This document shows positions 46,948 through 56,183 of a DNA stretch of 64,000 bases, in pieces. The stretch's first letter is position 1; the number at the start of each line of letters is the position of its first letter. Position numbers and translations under genes: made by a program. The DNA lies in contig NZ_AP022586.1 in the NCBI RefSeq assembly GCF_010731695.1, positions 2,170,001 through 2,234,000 on the forward strand, written 5' to 3'. The notes beneath the pieces were generated by a model. It made no database searches. It worked only from the letters and a program-made list of their open reading frames with translations, and was not told the origin of the DNA. The stretch is from Mycolicibacterium litorale (GTDB lineage Bacteria; Actinomycetota; Actinomycetes; Mycobacteriales; Mycobacteriaceae).

Positions 46948-47643
46948 ATGAGCGACGACAGCAGCGACACCCGGACCAGCGGCGGGCGACGGGGCATAGA
47001 CGCCGGCCTGACCGAACGACAACGCACGATCCTCGAGGTCATCCGCGCCTCGGTGACCAGTCGCGGCTACCCACCGAGCATCCGGGAGATCGGCGACGCG
47101 GTCGGTTTGACGTCGACGTCGTCGGTGGCGCATCAGCTGCGCACCCTGGAGCGCAAGGGCTATCTGCGGCGTGACCCCAACCGGCCACGGGCCGTCGACG
47201 TGCGCCTGTCCGACGAGCCCGCGGCGCCGGTGGTCACCACGGACGTCTCAGGCAGTGACGCACTGCCCGAACCGACGTTCGTCCCCGTGCTCGGCCGCAT
47301 CGCCGCCGGCGGACCGATCCTCGCCGAGGAGGCCGTCGAGGACGTGTTCCCCCTGCCGCGCGAACTCGTCGGAGAAGGGTCGCTGTTCCTGCTCAAGGTC
47401 GTCGGCGATTCCATGGTCGACGCCGCGATCTGCGACGGCGACTGGGTCGTGGTGCGTCAGCAGAACGTCGCCGACAACGGCGACATCGTGGCGGCCATGA
47501 TCGACGGCGAAGCCACGGTCAAGACGTTCAAGCGCACCCGCGGCCAGGTCTGGCTGATGCCGCACAACCCGGCGTTCGAACCCATCCCCGGTAACGACGC
47601 CGCCGTGCTCGGCAAGGTCGTCACCGTGATCCGCAAGATCTGA
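46948..47643 (+). CDS. lexA: SOS repressor LexA
   Basis: 231 residues. The N-terminal winged helix-turn-helix is [40 protein letters not shown]. The autocleavage site is the Ala-Gly in [13 protein letters not shown], with catalytic Ser in VVGDSMVDA and Lys in [10 protein letters not shown]. RecA-stimulated self-cleavage induces DNA repair genes. The ATG at 46948 matches the mycobacterial start; upstream codons in frame run through the LexA box and are rejected. Homologue of Rv2720. Confidence 0.96.
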   Translation: MSDDSSDTRTSGGRRGIDAGLTERQRTILEVIRASVTSRGYPPSIREIGDAVGLTSTSSVAHQLRTLERKGYLRRDPNRPRAVDVRLSDEPAAPVVTTDVSGSDALPEPTFVPVLGRIAAGGPILAEEAVEDVFPLPRELVGEGSLFLLKVVGDSMVDAAICDGDWVVVRQQNVADNGDIVAAMIDGEATVKTFKRTRGQVWLMPHNPAFEPIPGNDAAVLGKVVTVIRKI

Positions 47644-47650
47644 CCGGCGG

Positions 47651-49702
47651 TCAGTCGCCGCGCACGAAGCCGTTGGTCCGCGCGAATTCCTCACTGGCGA
47701 AGTAGATCTGCGCCACCGCGTCCTCATAGCCGGGGCTGCCGGGCGCCCAGTACAGGCCCGACCTGGTGTCCGCCTTCACCGGGTACCCGGCCGGCGCCAC
47801 GTCCGAGTCGTCGAGAGGCACGTGGATCGCGGTGCGGCCCGGTGTGGGCTCGTCGATGTCGATGGCCGCGTGCCTGCCGCTGGGCGCATCGTCGACGAAG
47901 GGGACGAACGACGCGGCCGCTGACGGCGCCGGCTCAAAAGGCTCCGGCTCAAAAGGCTCCGGTTCCGTCGGCTCCGGTTCCTGGGCCTGCGCCCCTGCGC
48001 TCTCCGGTGTCGGGGCCTGCGGCGCCGAGGACTCCGTGAACGCACCGACCACCGGCGCGGGCAGTGACGGCTCCTCGAGCGCCGACTGGGCCTGCGCCTC
48101 GTCGTCGCGCTGCGGAGTCTCGATGCGCGTGGGAGCGGTGTCGACCGAATCGGGGTCGTCCTGCGGGGCGAAGGGGTCGGCGGGCTCCGGCGGCGCATCG
48201 CGGTAGCCGCGATCGGGGGCCGGCTCGTCGTAGGCCTCGGGATAACGGCGCTGCTCCTCACCGTCGCCGGGCTCGACGGGCGGGTACATCGCGCGGTCGA
48301 AGATGTCCTCGTCGTCGCCGAAGCGATCGTCGTGGCGGCCGCGTCGCCGACTCCAGAGCACCGCACCAGCGACCAGCCCGATGATGAGCAGGACCGGGAT
48401 CAGGGCCAGCAGCCACCACCAGTTCCACCGCCAGCTGAGCCACTTTCCGTCGTCGTCGGCGGCGGAGGACTGCGGTTGGGCGGGGGCCTTCGGCACCTCC
48501 TCGCCGGGCACCTTCAGACCGGCGAGTTGCGCGGCGAGATTGCCGGGTTCAGTGCTGAACCGCCCGGTCGCCCGGTTGTAGGACAGCACCCCTTCGCTGA
48601 AGCGCTGGGTGACGACGTCGCCGTTCTCCGTCTGATCGGCCACGGGGGCGCCGAGCGGGCCCTTCGCGCCGTCCAGTTTGGACCAGCCGGCGTTCATGGC
48701 GCCGCGCACGATGACGGCGCCGTAGTCGGGCGTCCAGAAGATGACCGGCTGATCGTCGGCGGAGAACCTGCTGATCCGGCTGTTCGAACCCAGCCCGCCG
48801 TCGGCTTCGCTGCTGGTCGGGAACCCCAGGTCGCCCTCCGGGCCGCCCACGCTCTCGTACTTCTCCAGCACCTGGCCGGTGACGACGTTGGCCCCGGTCT
48901 GCGGGGTGTAGAAGATCTTGCCGCCGGTGAAGTTCTGCCCGGCGCCGTCGTCGCCGATCGGGTACTGCGGTCCGTCCTTGGCGCCCAGCGGGCCCAGCGG
49001 ACCGCCCGCGGCGCGGCGCGCGGCCGCGATGGCCGAGGTCGGGTCCTCGGGGACGGTCAGATCCTTGAGCTGGTCGGCGAGTTCCGGCGGAACGGTCGTG
49101 AACGTCCTGTCCTTGCGGTTCCACGACAGCTCTCCGCCGGTGAACTTCTGCGACGCCACGTCACCGCGGTACACCTCGTCCTCGGCGGGCACACCCAGCA
49201 CTCCGGCCGAGCCGCCGAGCCGGTCCCATGCCGCGTTGAGCGCACCGCGCACGACGCGGGCACCGGTCGCCGGCGTCCAGAAGATGACCGGCTTGTCGGC
49301 CGCCGAGAACGTCACGTTGCGGCTGTCCGGCCCGACCCGCCCCGGGCCCTCGTTTATCGTCGGAAAGCCGAGGTCACCGTCGGCGGGCCCGCCGAGCGAC
49401 TCGTACTTCTCGAGGACCGCGCCCTGCATCCAGTGGGCACCGGTCGCGGGGGTGAAGAACATCTTGCCCGCCGCGAAGTTCTGGCCGAAGCCCTCGCCGA
49501 CGGGGTACACACCGCCTTCGCGGACGCCGAGCGGTCCGCCCGGACCGCCACTACCGTCATAGGCCGCGGTGATCGCGTCGTTGGCCTCGCTGACCGGGTC
49601 GGCCGCCGCCACGGGCGCCACCAACAGACCCGCCGCCATCACCGCCAGACCGACCGTCACGCGCGCCAGCGCCGTGCGCAGCAGGGTTCGCCGCCCGCTC
49701 AT
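47651..49702 (-). CDS. LGFP-repeat envelope protein with one membrane helix (Rv2721c-like)
   Basis: 683 residues. A signal peptide (1-34, AVMAAGLLVAPVAAA) is followed by two homologous ~150-residue modules (about 55-200 and 235-385) made of LGFP repeats (GDLGFPT twice, FWTPATGA, FTPQTGA). A Trp-rich membrane helix follows at about 428-450, then basic RRRGR. The ~230-residue acidic cytosolic tail ends in a conserved block (GLYWAPGSPGYEDAVAQIYF). LGFP repeats are found in actinobacterial cell-wall proteins and are thought to bind wall polymers. AGGAGG precedes the ATG at 49702. A 15-bp tandem duplication lies in the tail. Confidence 0.85.
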   Translation of the reverse strand: MSGRRTLLRTALARVTVGLAVMAAGLLVAPVAAADPVSEANDAITAAYDGSGGPGGPLGVREGGVYPVGEGFGQNFAAGKMFFTPATGAHWMQGAVLEKYESLGGPADGDLGFPTINEGPGRVGPDSRNVTFSAADKPVIFWTPATGARVVRGALNAAWDRLGGSAGVLGVPAEDEVYRGDVASQKFTGGELSWNRKDRTFTTVPPELADQLKDLTVPEDPTSAIAAARRAAGGPLGPLGAKDGPQYPIGDDGAGQNFTGGKIFYTPQTGANVVTGQVLEKYESVGGPEGDLGFPTSSEADGGLGSNSRISRFSADDQPVIFWTPDYGAVIVRGAMNAGWSKLDGAKGPLGAPVADQTENGDVVTQRFSEGVLSYNRATGRFSTEPGNLAAQLAGLKVPGEEVPKAPAQPQSSAADDDGKWLSWRWNWWWLLALIPVLLIIGLVAGAVLWSRRRGRHDDRFGDDEDIFDRAMYPPVEPGDGEEQRRYPEAYDEPAPDRGYRDAPPEPADPFAPQDDPDSVDTAPTRIETPQRDDEAQAQSALEEPSLPAPVVGAFTESSAPQAPTPESAGAQAQEPEPTEPEPFEPEPFEPAPSAAASFVPFVDDAPSGRHAAIDIDEPTPGRTAIHVPLDDSDVAPAGYPVKADTRSGLYWAPGSPGYEDAVAQIYFASEEFARTNGFVRGD
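47931..47960. repeat. Perfect 15-bp tandem duplication in the LGFP protein tail
   Basis: GGCTCAAAAGGCTCC occurs twice in direct succession (47931-47945, 47946-47960). On the coding strand it adds one in-frame EPFEP unit, so changes in copy number would keep the frame. Confidence 0.85.
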
Positions 49703-49915
49703 CGAACCTCCTGTATTCGGCGCGAAGTGTGTCGAAAGTATCGCGCCTGCCAATCTTGTGACAGTCGACGTCTGTTTCGCGGACACGACAGGCAATTCTG
49801 GGCAAGATACTTGCAAATCGGGCCTTCTGTCGGCGCATATCCAGCCGAATTCCGGCCCCGACCCCGACGAAACGGCTGCCGGTCCGCCGGCCGGGAGCGT
49901 GAGGGCGTGCGGCCC

Positions 49916-49921
49916 TAGACT
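49916..49921 (+). promoter_or_regulatory. -10 hexamer TAGACT for leaderless bisC-like gene
   Basis: Perfect TAGACT ends 7 bp before the ATG at 49929, without a ribosome binding site. Confidence 0.6.
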
Positions 49922-49928
49922 TTCCGCC

Positions 49929-52217
49929 ATGGCCCGCGTCCCGACCAGTCTCACCCATTGGGGCGGCTTCTCCGCCGAGGTCGCCGCCGGTGACATCGCG
50001 TCCGTCGCGCCGCTGTCCGGGGACCAGGATCCCTCTCCCCTGCTGGGCAATCTGCCCGGCTCGGTTCGGCATCGGTCGCGGATCGCGGGGCCCGCGATAC
50101 GGCGCGGCTGGCTCGAGGACGGCCCGGGACCCACTCGGCGGCGTGGGGCCGACGAATTCGTCGCCGTGTCGTGGGATGAGTTGACCGAGTTGCTCGCCGG
50201 CGAGCTCCGCCGGGTGGTCGACACGCACGGCAACGAGGCCGTCTACGGCGGCTCCTACGGGTGGGGCAGCGCCGGCCGGTTCCACCACGCGCAGAGCCAA
50301 GTGCACCGGTTCTTGAAACTGCTTGGCGGTTACACCTTCTCGCGTCACTCCTACAGTCTCGGTGCGACCGGGGTGATCATGCCCCGGGTCGTCGGCACCC
50401 ACGACGACCTGTTCAAGCGGTCCACCGACTGGGACGTCATCGTCGCCCACACCGACCTGCTGGTGTGCTTCGGCGGCTTGGCGTTGAAGAACACCGGGAC
50501 CAATCACGGTGGCACGACGTCACATCCGGCCCGCGACGCACTGCGCCGGTTCCGTGACCGCGGCGGTCGCATCGTGTCGTTCTCGCCACTGCGCGACGAC
50601 GTCGACGGCGAATGCGAATGGCACGCAGCGGTACCGGGCACCGATGTCGCGATCATGCTGGCACTCGCGCACGTGCTGGCCACCGAGGGGCTCGTCGACC
50701 GCGACTTCCTCGACACCCACTGCGTCGGGTACGACCGGTTCGAACGCTACCTACTCGGCGCCGACGACGGCGTGGCGAAAACCCCGCAGTGGGCGGCAGG
50801 GATCTGCGGACTACCCGCTGACGACATCACCGCACTGGCGCGGCGGATGGCCGACCGGCGCACCATCGTCACGGTCAGTTGGTCACTGCAGCGCGTACGC
50901 CACGGTGAACAGGCGCCGTGGATGGGGCTGACGCTGGCGGCGATGCTGGGCCAGATCGGGCTGCCCGGAGGCGGTTTCGGGCACGGCTACGGGTCGATGA
51001 ACGAACCGGGTCTGCCGCCACTGCGCTGCGGGCTGCCCCGGTTGCCGCAGGGCATCAACCCGGTGCGGACGTTCATCCCGGTCGCCGCGGTCAGCGATAT
51101 GCTGCTGCACCCCGGTGAGCCGTTCGACTACAACGGAATGCGCCTGACCTATCCCGACATCCGCCTCGTCTACTGGGCGGGCGGCAACCCGTTCCACCAT
51201 CACCAGAACATCCCAAGGCTGCGGCGCGCGCTGGCACGCGTGGAGACCCTCGTGGTGCACGACCCGTACTGGACCGCGATGGCCAAACACGCCGACATCG
51301 TGGTGCCGTCGACGACGGCGTTCGAACGCGACGACTTCTCGGGATCGAAGAACGACCCGGTGCTGATGGCGATGCCGCGACTGGTCGAACCGTTCGCCGA
51401 CAGCCGCGACGACTACACGACGTTCTCCGCACTGGCCGATCGACTCGGCTTCGGTGAGCAGTTCACCGAAGGGCGCACCGCCTGGCAGTGGCTGGCCCAC
51501 CTGTACGAGAAGTGGTCCGCCGGGCTCGATTTCGCGGTGCCGACGTTCGAGGACTTCTGGCGGGACGGAAGCCTGCGGCTGCCGACCGAGCCGGGTCTGA
51601 CGTTGCTCGGCGACTTCCGCGCCGACCCGGTGGCCCACCGGCTCGGCACGCCCAGTGGCCGCATCGAGATCTTCTCCGAGGACATCGCCGGCTTCGGATA
51701 CGCCGACTGCGTGGGCCATCCCGCGTGGTTCGAGCCCACCGAGTGGCTCGGCGGCGCACGTGCCGCGACCTATCCGCTGCATCTGATCGCCAACCAGCCC
51801 GCCACCCGGCTGCACGGCCAACTCGACGGCGGTGCCACCAGTCAGGCCGCGAAAGTCTCCGGCCGAGAAGCGATCCGGATGCACCCGGTGGACGCTGCCG
51901 CACGCGGTGTCGCCGACGGTGACGTGGTGCGGGTGTTCAACGATCGCGGCGCCTGCCTGGCCGGCGTGGTGGTCGACGACCGCGTGCGGCGCGACGTGGT
52001 GCACCTGCCGACCGGGGCCTGGTTCGACCCGGCCGACCCGGCCGACTACGCCGCGATGTGCGTCCACGGCAACCCCAACGTGCTCACCGACGACGTGGGC
52101 ACCTCATCGCTGGCGCGGGGCAGCACCGGCGCTCACGTGCTCGTGCAGGTGGAGAAGTTCACCGGTCCACTTCCGCCGGTGCGGGCGCACGAACCTCCGG
52201 TGATCCGGCAGCGATGA
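49929..52217 (+). CDS. BisC-type molybdopterin oxidoreductase (biotin/methionine sulfoxide reductase family)
   Basis: 762 residues of the DMSO-reductase family that binds bis-MGD. It lacks the N-terminal Fe-S Cys motif and any Tat signal, so it is cytoplasmic like BisC. The Mo-ligand region RHSYSLGATGVIMPRVVGT carries Ser. AGGNPFHHHQNIPRLRRAL and the C-terminal ANQPATRLHGQLDGG fit the family. It probably reduces S- or N-oxides such as methionine or biotin sulfoxide; the electron donor is unknown. A leaderless ATG at 49929. Its stop codon lies just before a strong terminator. Confidence 0.88.
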   Translation: MARVPTSLTHWGGFSAEVAAGDIASVAPLSGDQDPSPLLGNLPGSVRHRSRIAGPAIRRGWLEDGPGPTRRRGADEFVAVSWDELTELLAGELRRVVDTHGNEAVYGGSYGWGSAGRFHHAQSQVHRFLKLLGGYTFSRHSYSLGATGVIMPRVVGTHDDLFKRSTDWDVIVAHTDLLVCFGGLALKNTGTNHGGTTSHPARDALRRFRDRGGRIVSFSPLRDDVDGECEWHAAVPGTDVAIMLALAHVLATEGLVDRDFLDTHCVGYDRFERYLLGADDGVAKTPQWAAGICGLPADDITALARRMADRRTIVTVSWSLQRVRHGEQAPWMGLTLAAMLGQIGLPGGGFGHGYGSMNEPGLPPLRCGLPRLPQGINPVRTFIPVAAVSDMLLHPGEPFDYNGMRLTYPDIRLVYWAGGNPFHHHQNIPRLRRALARVETLVVHDPYWTAMAKHADIVVPSTTAFERDDFSGSKNDPVLMAMPRLVEPFADSRDDYTTFSALADRLGFGEQFTEGRTAWQWLAHLYEKWSAGLDFAVPTFEDFWRDGSLRLPTEPGLTLLGDFRADPVAHRLGTPSGRIEIFSEDIAGFGYADCVGHPAWFEPTEWLGGARAATYPLHLIANQPATRLHGQLDGGATSQAAKVSGREAIRMHPVDAAARGVADGDVVRVFNDRGACLAGVVVDDRVRRDVVHLPTGAWFDPADPADYAAMCVHGNPNVLTDDVGTSSLARGSTGAHVLVQVEKFTGPLPPVRAHEPPVIRQR

Positions 52218-52218
52218 A

Positions 52219-52248
52219 AAAACACCGCCCCGGGTGGGGCGGTGTTTT
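52219..52248. terminator. Bidirectional intrinsic terminator
   Basis: Perfect 13-bp stem AAAACACCGCCCC / GGGGCGGTGTTTT with a 4-nt loop (GGGT). The plus side has a T4 tract. The minus-strand reading ends in six T, making it canonical for the DEAD-box helicase as well as the bisC-like gene. It sits in the 36-bp gap between their convergent stops. Confidence 0.9.
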
Positions 52249-52253
52249 CTCGA

Positions 52254-53594
52254 CTAGCGCGCGGCCTGCGGCCGGCGGCGCGGACGCCGCGAGCGGGATG
52301 CGGCATCGCCGCCCTGGGCGCGCCCCTGCCGTTCGCCGTGTCCCTGCGGTGCCGGACGCCTGCGGCGGGGCCGGTCGGCGGCCGGGCGGGCCTGCTCGAC
52401 GGCCTTCGGCGCGGCCGGCGCGCGGAACGGTGCGACCTCTCCGACCAGCGCGGTGACGGTGTCCGAATCGGCGGCGACCTGCTGCGGTGCGACGTTGATG
52501 CCGGCACGGCGCAGCAGCGCGGCGGTGTCCCGGCGCTCCTCGGGCAGCACGACGGTCACCACGTCACCGGCGCTGCCTGCGCGCGCGGTGCGTCCCGACC
52601 GGTGCAGGTAGGCCTTGTGCTCGACGGGCGGGTCCACGTGCACGACGAGTTCCACCTCGTCGACGTGCACGCCGCGCGCGGCGATGTCCGTGGCCACCAG
52701 CACTTTGGCGTCCCCGGACGAGAACGCGGCGAGGTTGCGCTCACGGGCGTTCTGGGACAGGTTGCCGTGCAGGTCGACCGAGGGCACGCCGGCTTCGGTG
52801 AGCTGTCGCGCCAGTTTGCGCGCCTGGTGCTTGGTGCGCATGAACAGGATCCGGCGTCCCGTGCCCGCAGCCAGGGTGTGCACCAGTGCCTTCTTCTCGT
52901 TCGCACCCGACACGTGAAAAACGTGGTGTGTCATGGCCGGCGGCGGTGCGTTGACCTCGTCGACCGAGTGGGTGACCGGCTCACGCAGGAAGCGGCGCAC
53001 CAGCTTGTCGACACCGTTGTCCAGCGTCGCGGAGAACAGCAGCCGCTGGCCGCCTGCGGGTGTCGCGGCCAGGATGCGGGTGACGCCGGGCAGGAAGCCG
53101 AGGTCGGCCATGTGGTCGGCTTCGTCCAGCACGGTGATCTCGACCGAGTCGAGGTGGATCAGCTTCTGGCGCATCAGGTCTTCGAGGCGGCCGGGGCAGG
53201 CGACGACGATGTCCACTCCGGACCGCAACGCGGCGGCCTGCGGGTTCTGCGAGACACCACCGAAGATTGTGGTGACCTTCAGATCGTATGCGGCCGCGAG
53301 AGGTTCGAGCGTCGCGGTGATCTGGCTGGCGAGTTCGCGCGTCGGCGCCAGCACCAGGCCGCTGGGCCGGGACGAACGCCGCTTGGCGTCGGCCAGGCGG
53401 CTCACGAGGGGCAGCGAGAACGCCAGCGTCTTGCCGCTGCCGGTCTTACCGCGGCCGAGCACGTCGCGGCCGGCCAGGCTGTCGGGCAGTGTCGCCGCCT
53501 GGATCGGGAACGGGCTTGAGATGCCGCGGTTCTCGAGGACCCGGCGCAGCGGACCGCGCACGCCGAGGTCGGCGAAGGACTGTTCAGTTGTCAT
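52254..53594 (-). CDS. DEAD-box RNA helicase
   Basis: 446 residues. All core motifs are present: the Q-motif region SFADLGVRGPLRRVLENRGI, GRGKTGSGKT (Walker A), PTRELASQ (Ia), VLDEADHM (II, DEAD), FSATL (III, SAT), DIAARGVHV and HRSGRTARAG (VI). The C-terminal ~75 residues are an Arg/Pro-rich basic tail that probably binds RNA. It belongs to the RhlE/DeaD group involved in ribosome assembly and mRNA decay at low temperature. The ATG at 53594 has a ~180-nt leader from the TAGACT -10 at 53786-53781. Confidence 0.9.
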   Translation of the reverse strand: MTTEQSFADLGVRGPLRRVLENRGISSPFPIQAATLPDSLAGRDVLGRGKTGSGKTLAFSLPLVSRLADAKRRSSRPSGLVLAPTRELASQITATLEPLAAAYDLKVTTIFGGVSQNPQAAALRSGVDIVVACPGRLEDLMRQKLIHLDSVEITVLDEADHMADLGFLPGVTRILAATPAGGQRLLFSATLDNGVDKLVRRFLREPVTHSVDEVNAPPPAMTHHVFHVSGANEKKALVHTLAAGTGRRILFMRTKHQARKLARQLTEAGVPSVDLHGNLSQNARERNLAAFSSGDAKVLVATDIAARGVHVDEVELVVHVDPPVEHKAYLHRSGRTARAGSAGDVVTVVLPEERRDTAALLRRAGINVAPQQVAADSDTVTALVGEVAPFRAPAAPKAVEQARPAADRPRRRRPAPQGHGERQGRAQGGDAASRSRRPRRRPQAAR

Positions 53595-53780
53595 GGGTGG
53601 TGATGCCTTTCAGGGCAGTGACGCGTACCCGCGCAGCACCGTTGCCGGGGTGATGGGTACACAAGTGGCGAGATTGCCGGTCAGCAATATCGATCGCCGC
53701 GAGAAGAGCTTGAGCCGGACGCGATGGTAAGCGTTCCACGACGAGCCGTCGTCGGTTTCGGTGACGTCGGCGTTGGAGAC

Positions 53781-53786
53781 AGTCTA
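53781..53786 (-). promoter_or_regulatory. -10 hexamer TAGACT for the helicase, long leader
   Basis: Minus-strand TAGACT is a perfect -10. The predicted +1 near 53774 leaves ~180 nt before the helicase ATG. The 227-bp gap 53595-53821 holds no gene. The long leader may form regulatory structure, as in other cold-shock helicase mRNAs. Confidence 0.5.
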
Positions 53787-53821
53787 GCGCATCGGTCTTC
53801 GGTTCCTCGGGCGAGCCCTCG

Positions 53822-55288
53822 TCAGGAGAACGTGGCGAACTCCCGCAGGCCCGCCGCCAGCGCGACGGGCACCCGTGCCTTGATCCGCGTTCCGTCCGTG
53901 GTGTGCTCGGTGGCGTCGATGCGGCCCTCGTCGTGCACGCGCGCGACGAGATCGCCCCGGTCGTACGGGATCGTGACGTCGACGGTGGTGTCGGTGGATT
54001 CCACCAGTTCCGACATCCGCGCCGAAAGCCGGTCCAGGCCTTGCCCGGTGCGCGCCGAGACGAACACCGCGTCGGGCAGCGCGCCGCGCAGGTGCGCCAG
54101 CGACAATCCGTCGGCGGCGTCGATCTTGTTGACCACCAACAGCTCTGGAGCCGGTTTGGCGTTCTGTTCGGCGATCACCTCGTTGATGACCTCGCGGACC
54201 GCACTGATCTGGGCCAGCGGGTTGGCATCCGAACCGTCGACGACGTGCACGAGCAGATCGGCGTCGGCGACCTCTTCCAGCGTCGAGCGGAACGCCTCGA
54301 CCAACTGTGTCGGCAGGTGCCGCACGAAACCGACGGTGTCGGTCAGCACGAAAGGCCGGCCGTCGTCGAATTCGCCTCGGCGCGTTGTGGGTTCGAGGGT
54401 GGCGAATAGCGCGTTCTCGACGAGCACGCCGGCACCGGTGAGCGCGTTGAGCAGGCTCGACTTACCCGCGTTGGTGTAGCCGACGATCGCCACCGAGGGC
54501 ACCTCGGTGCGGCGGCGCCCGCTGCGCTGCGTGTCGCGGATCTTCTTCATGTCCTTGATCTCGCGGCGCAGCTTGCTCATCCGCTCGCGGATGCGGCGAC
54601 GGTCGGTCTCGATCTTCGTCTCACCGGGACCACGCGTGCCGACCCCGCCGCCGGCACCGCCGGCCCGACCGCCCGCCTGGCGCGACATCGATTCACCCCA
54701 GCCGCGCAGCCGGGGCAGCATGTACTCCATCTGCGCCAGCGACACCTGCGCTTTGCCCTCGCGGCTGGTGGCGTGCTGGGCGAAGATGTCGAGGATCAGC
54801 GCGGTCCGGTCGATGACCTTGACCTTCACGATCCGCTCCAGCGCCGTGAGCTGCGCAGGACTCAGTTCACCGTCGCAGATCACGGTGTCCGCACCGGTCG
54901 CCAGCACGATCTCGCGCAGTTCGGCGGCCTTCCCGGAGCCGATGTAGGTCGATGCGTCGGGCTTGTCGCGGCGCTGGACAACGCCTTCGAGCACCTCGGA
55001 GCCCGCGGTCTCGGCGAGCGCGGCGAGTTCGGCGAGACTGGCCTCGGCATCGGCCGCGCTGCCGTCGGTCCAGACGCCGACCAGCACGACGCGTTCGAGA
55101 CGCAGCTGGCGGTACTCGACCTCGGAGATGTCGGCGAGTTCGGTGGACAGCCCGGCGACGCGGCGCAAGGCCGAGCGGTCCTGGAGCGCCAGTTCGCCGG
55201 CGCTCGGGGTGTCGCCGTGGATGTCTTGGAAGGGATTTTCAGGAAACGTCATGAGCGAATCAAGGTTCGCACGGAGATCACTTTTCAT
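53822..55288 (-). CDS. hflX: GTPase HflX
   Basis: 488 residues. The HflX N-terminal domain (YIGSGKAAELREIV) and a Gly-rich linker GGRAGGAGGGVGTRGPGETK precede the GTPase domain. G-motifs: G1 VGYTNAGKSSLLN, G3 DTVGFVRHLP, G4 NKIDAAD. It splits stalled ribosomes and is linked to macrolide-lincosamide resistance and hypoxia in mycobacteria. The ATG at 55288 lies 9 bp after the dapF stop with GAGG upstream; an internal ATG at 55252 is the alternative. Homologue of Rv2725c. Confidence 0.92.
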   Translation of the reverse strand: MKSDLRANLDSLMTFPENPFQDIHGDTPSAGELALQDRSALRRVAGLSTELADISEVEYRQLRLERVVLVGVWTDGSAADAEASLAELAALAETAGSEVLEGVVQRRDKPDASTYIGSGKAAELREIVLATGADTVICDGELSPAQLTALERIVKVKVIDRTALILDIFAQHATSREGKAQVSLAQMEYMLPRLRGWGESMSRQAGGRAGGAGGGVGTRGPGETKIETDRRRIRERMSKLRREIKDMKKIRDTQRSGRRRTEVPSVAIVGYTNAGKSSLLNALTGAGVLVENALFATLEPTTRRGEFDDGRPFVLTDTVGFVRHLPTQLVEAFRSTLEEVADADLLVHVVDGSDANPLAQISAVREVINEVIAEQNAKPAPELLVVNKIDAADGLSLAHLRGALPDAVFVSARTGQGLDRLSARMSELVESTDTTVDVTIPYDRGDLVARVHDEGRIDATEHTTDGTRIKARVPVALAAGLREFATFS

Positions 55289-55297
55289 GCACCTCGA

Positions 55298-56179
55298 TTA
55301 ACGCTGATGAGAGTGCCACCATTCCCCGAAGAGGTCTCCGCTGGCGACCAGTTCCGACGGTCCGCGCAGGTAACTGGTGGTCGCGGCGACGGTGACGTTG
55401 ACCACGCCCCCGGGGATGCGGACGTCGAGGGTGCCGGTCTCGGCGCCCTGGTGGGCCAGCGCCGCGACGGCGGCCGCCACCGTTCCCGTCCCGCACGACC
55501 GTGTTTCACCGACACCCCGTTCGTGTACCCGCATCGACACCGCTCCATCCCGGGCGGCGGTCAGCACTTCCACGTTGACGCCGTCGGGGAACTGCGCGGT
55601 GTCGAACTGGACGGGTGCGGCGACGTCGAGCGCCGCGAGCTCCGCCTCGGTCAGCGCCGCGTCGACGCAGGCCAGGTGCGGGTTTCCGACGTCGACGCCG
55701 AGTCCGGTGAAGCGGCGGCCGCCGACGACCGCCGATCCGGTGCCGAGTTGGTTGACCTTGCCCATCTCGACCGTCACCTCGGCTGTGAACCGGTGCGCGG
55801 GATCGAAGCCGTGCAGGACCACCGGCCGCGGTCCCGCCAGCGATCCGACCACGAACTCGTCGGCCGATTCCAGCCCGGACGCGCGCAGATAGTGGGCGAA
55901 CACGCGCACGCCGTTGCCGCACATCTGGGCGATCGACCCGTCGGCGTTGCGATAGTCCATGTACCAGTCGCCTGCGGCGACGCCCTCGGGCAGCCGCTCG
56001 AACACGCCGGCCGCCATGGCGGCGCCCGCGGTGGTGACCCGCAGCACGCCGTCGGCGCCGAGCCCGCGGCGCCGGTCGCACAGCGCGGAGACGACGGCCG
56101 GGCTCAGCGCCAGTTGCGCGTCGAGGTCGGGCAGCAGCACGAAGTCGTTCTGCGTCCCGTGTCCCTTGGCGAACTTCAC
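55298..56179 (-). CDS. dapF: Diaminopimelate epimerase DapF
   Basis: 293 residues. It interconverts LL- and meso-diaminopimelate for lysine and peptidoglycan. The catalytic Cys pair is present in [14 protein letters not shown] and [30 protein letters not shown] is the conserved N-terminus. The start GTG at 56179 follows miaA by 4 bp; earlier codons in frame overlap miaA. Homologue of Rv2726c. It is followed by hflX at 9 bp. Confidence 0.95.
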   Translation of the reverse strand: MKFAKGHGTQNDFVLLPDLDAQLALSPAVVSALCDRRRGLGADGVLRVTTAGAAMAAGVFERLPEGVAAGDWYMDYRNADGSIAQMCGNGVRVFAHYLRASGLESADEFVVGSLAGPRPVVLHGFDPAHRFTAEVTVEMGKVNQLGTGSAVVGGRRFTGLGVDVGNPHLACVDAALTEAELAALDVAAPVQFDTAQFPDGVNVEVLTAARDGAVSMRVHERGVGETRSCGTGTVAAAVAALAHQGAETGTLDVRIPGGVVNVTVAATTSYLRGPSELVASGDLFGEWWHSHQR

Positions 56180-56183
56180 CTGG

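Noticed and set aside
49703..49928. N-terminal extensions of the LGFP and bisC-like frames into their shared gap
   Set aside because: Both frames stay open, but AGGAGG before ATG 49702 and TAGACT before ATG 49929 define shorter, family-consistent proteins.
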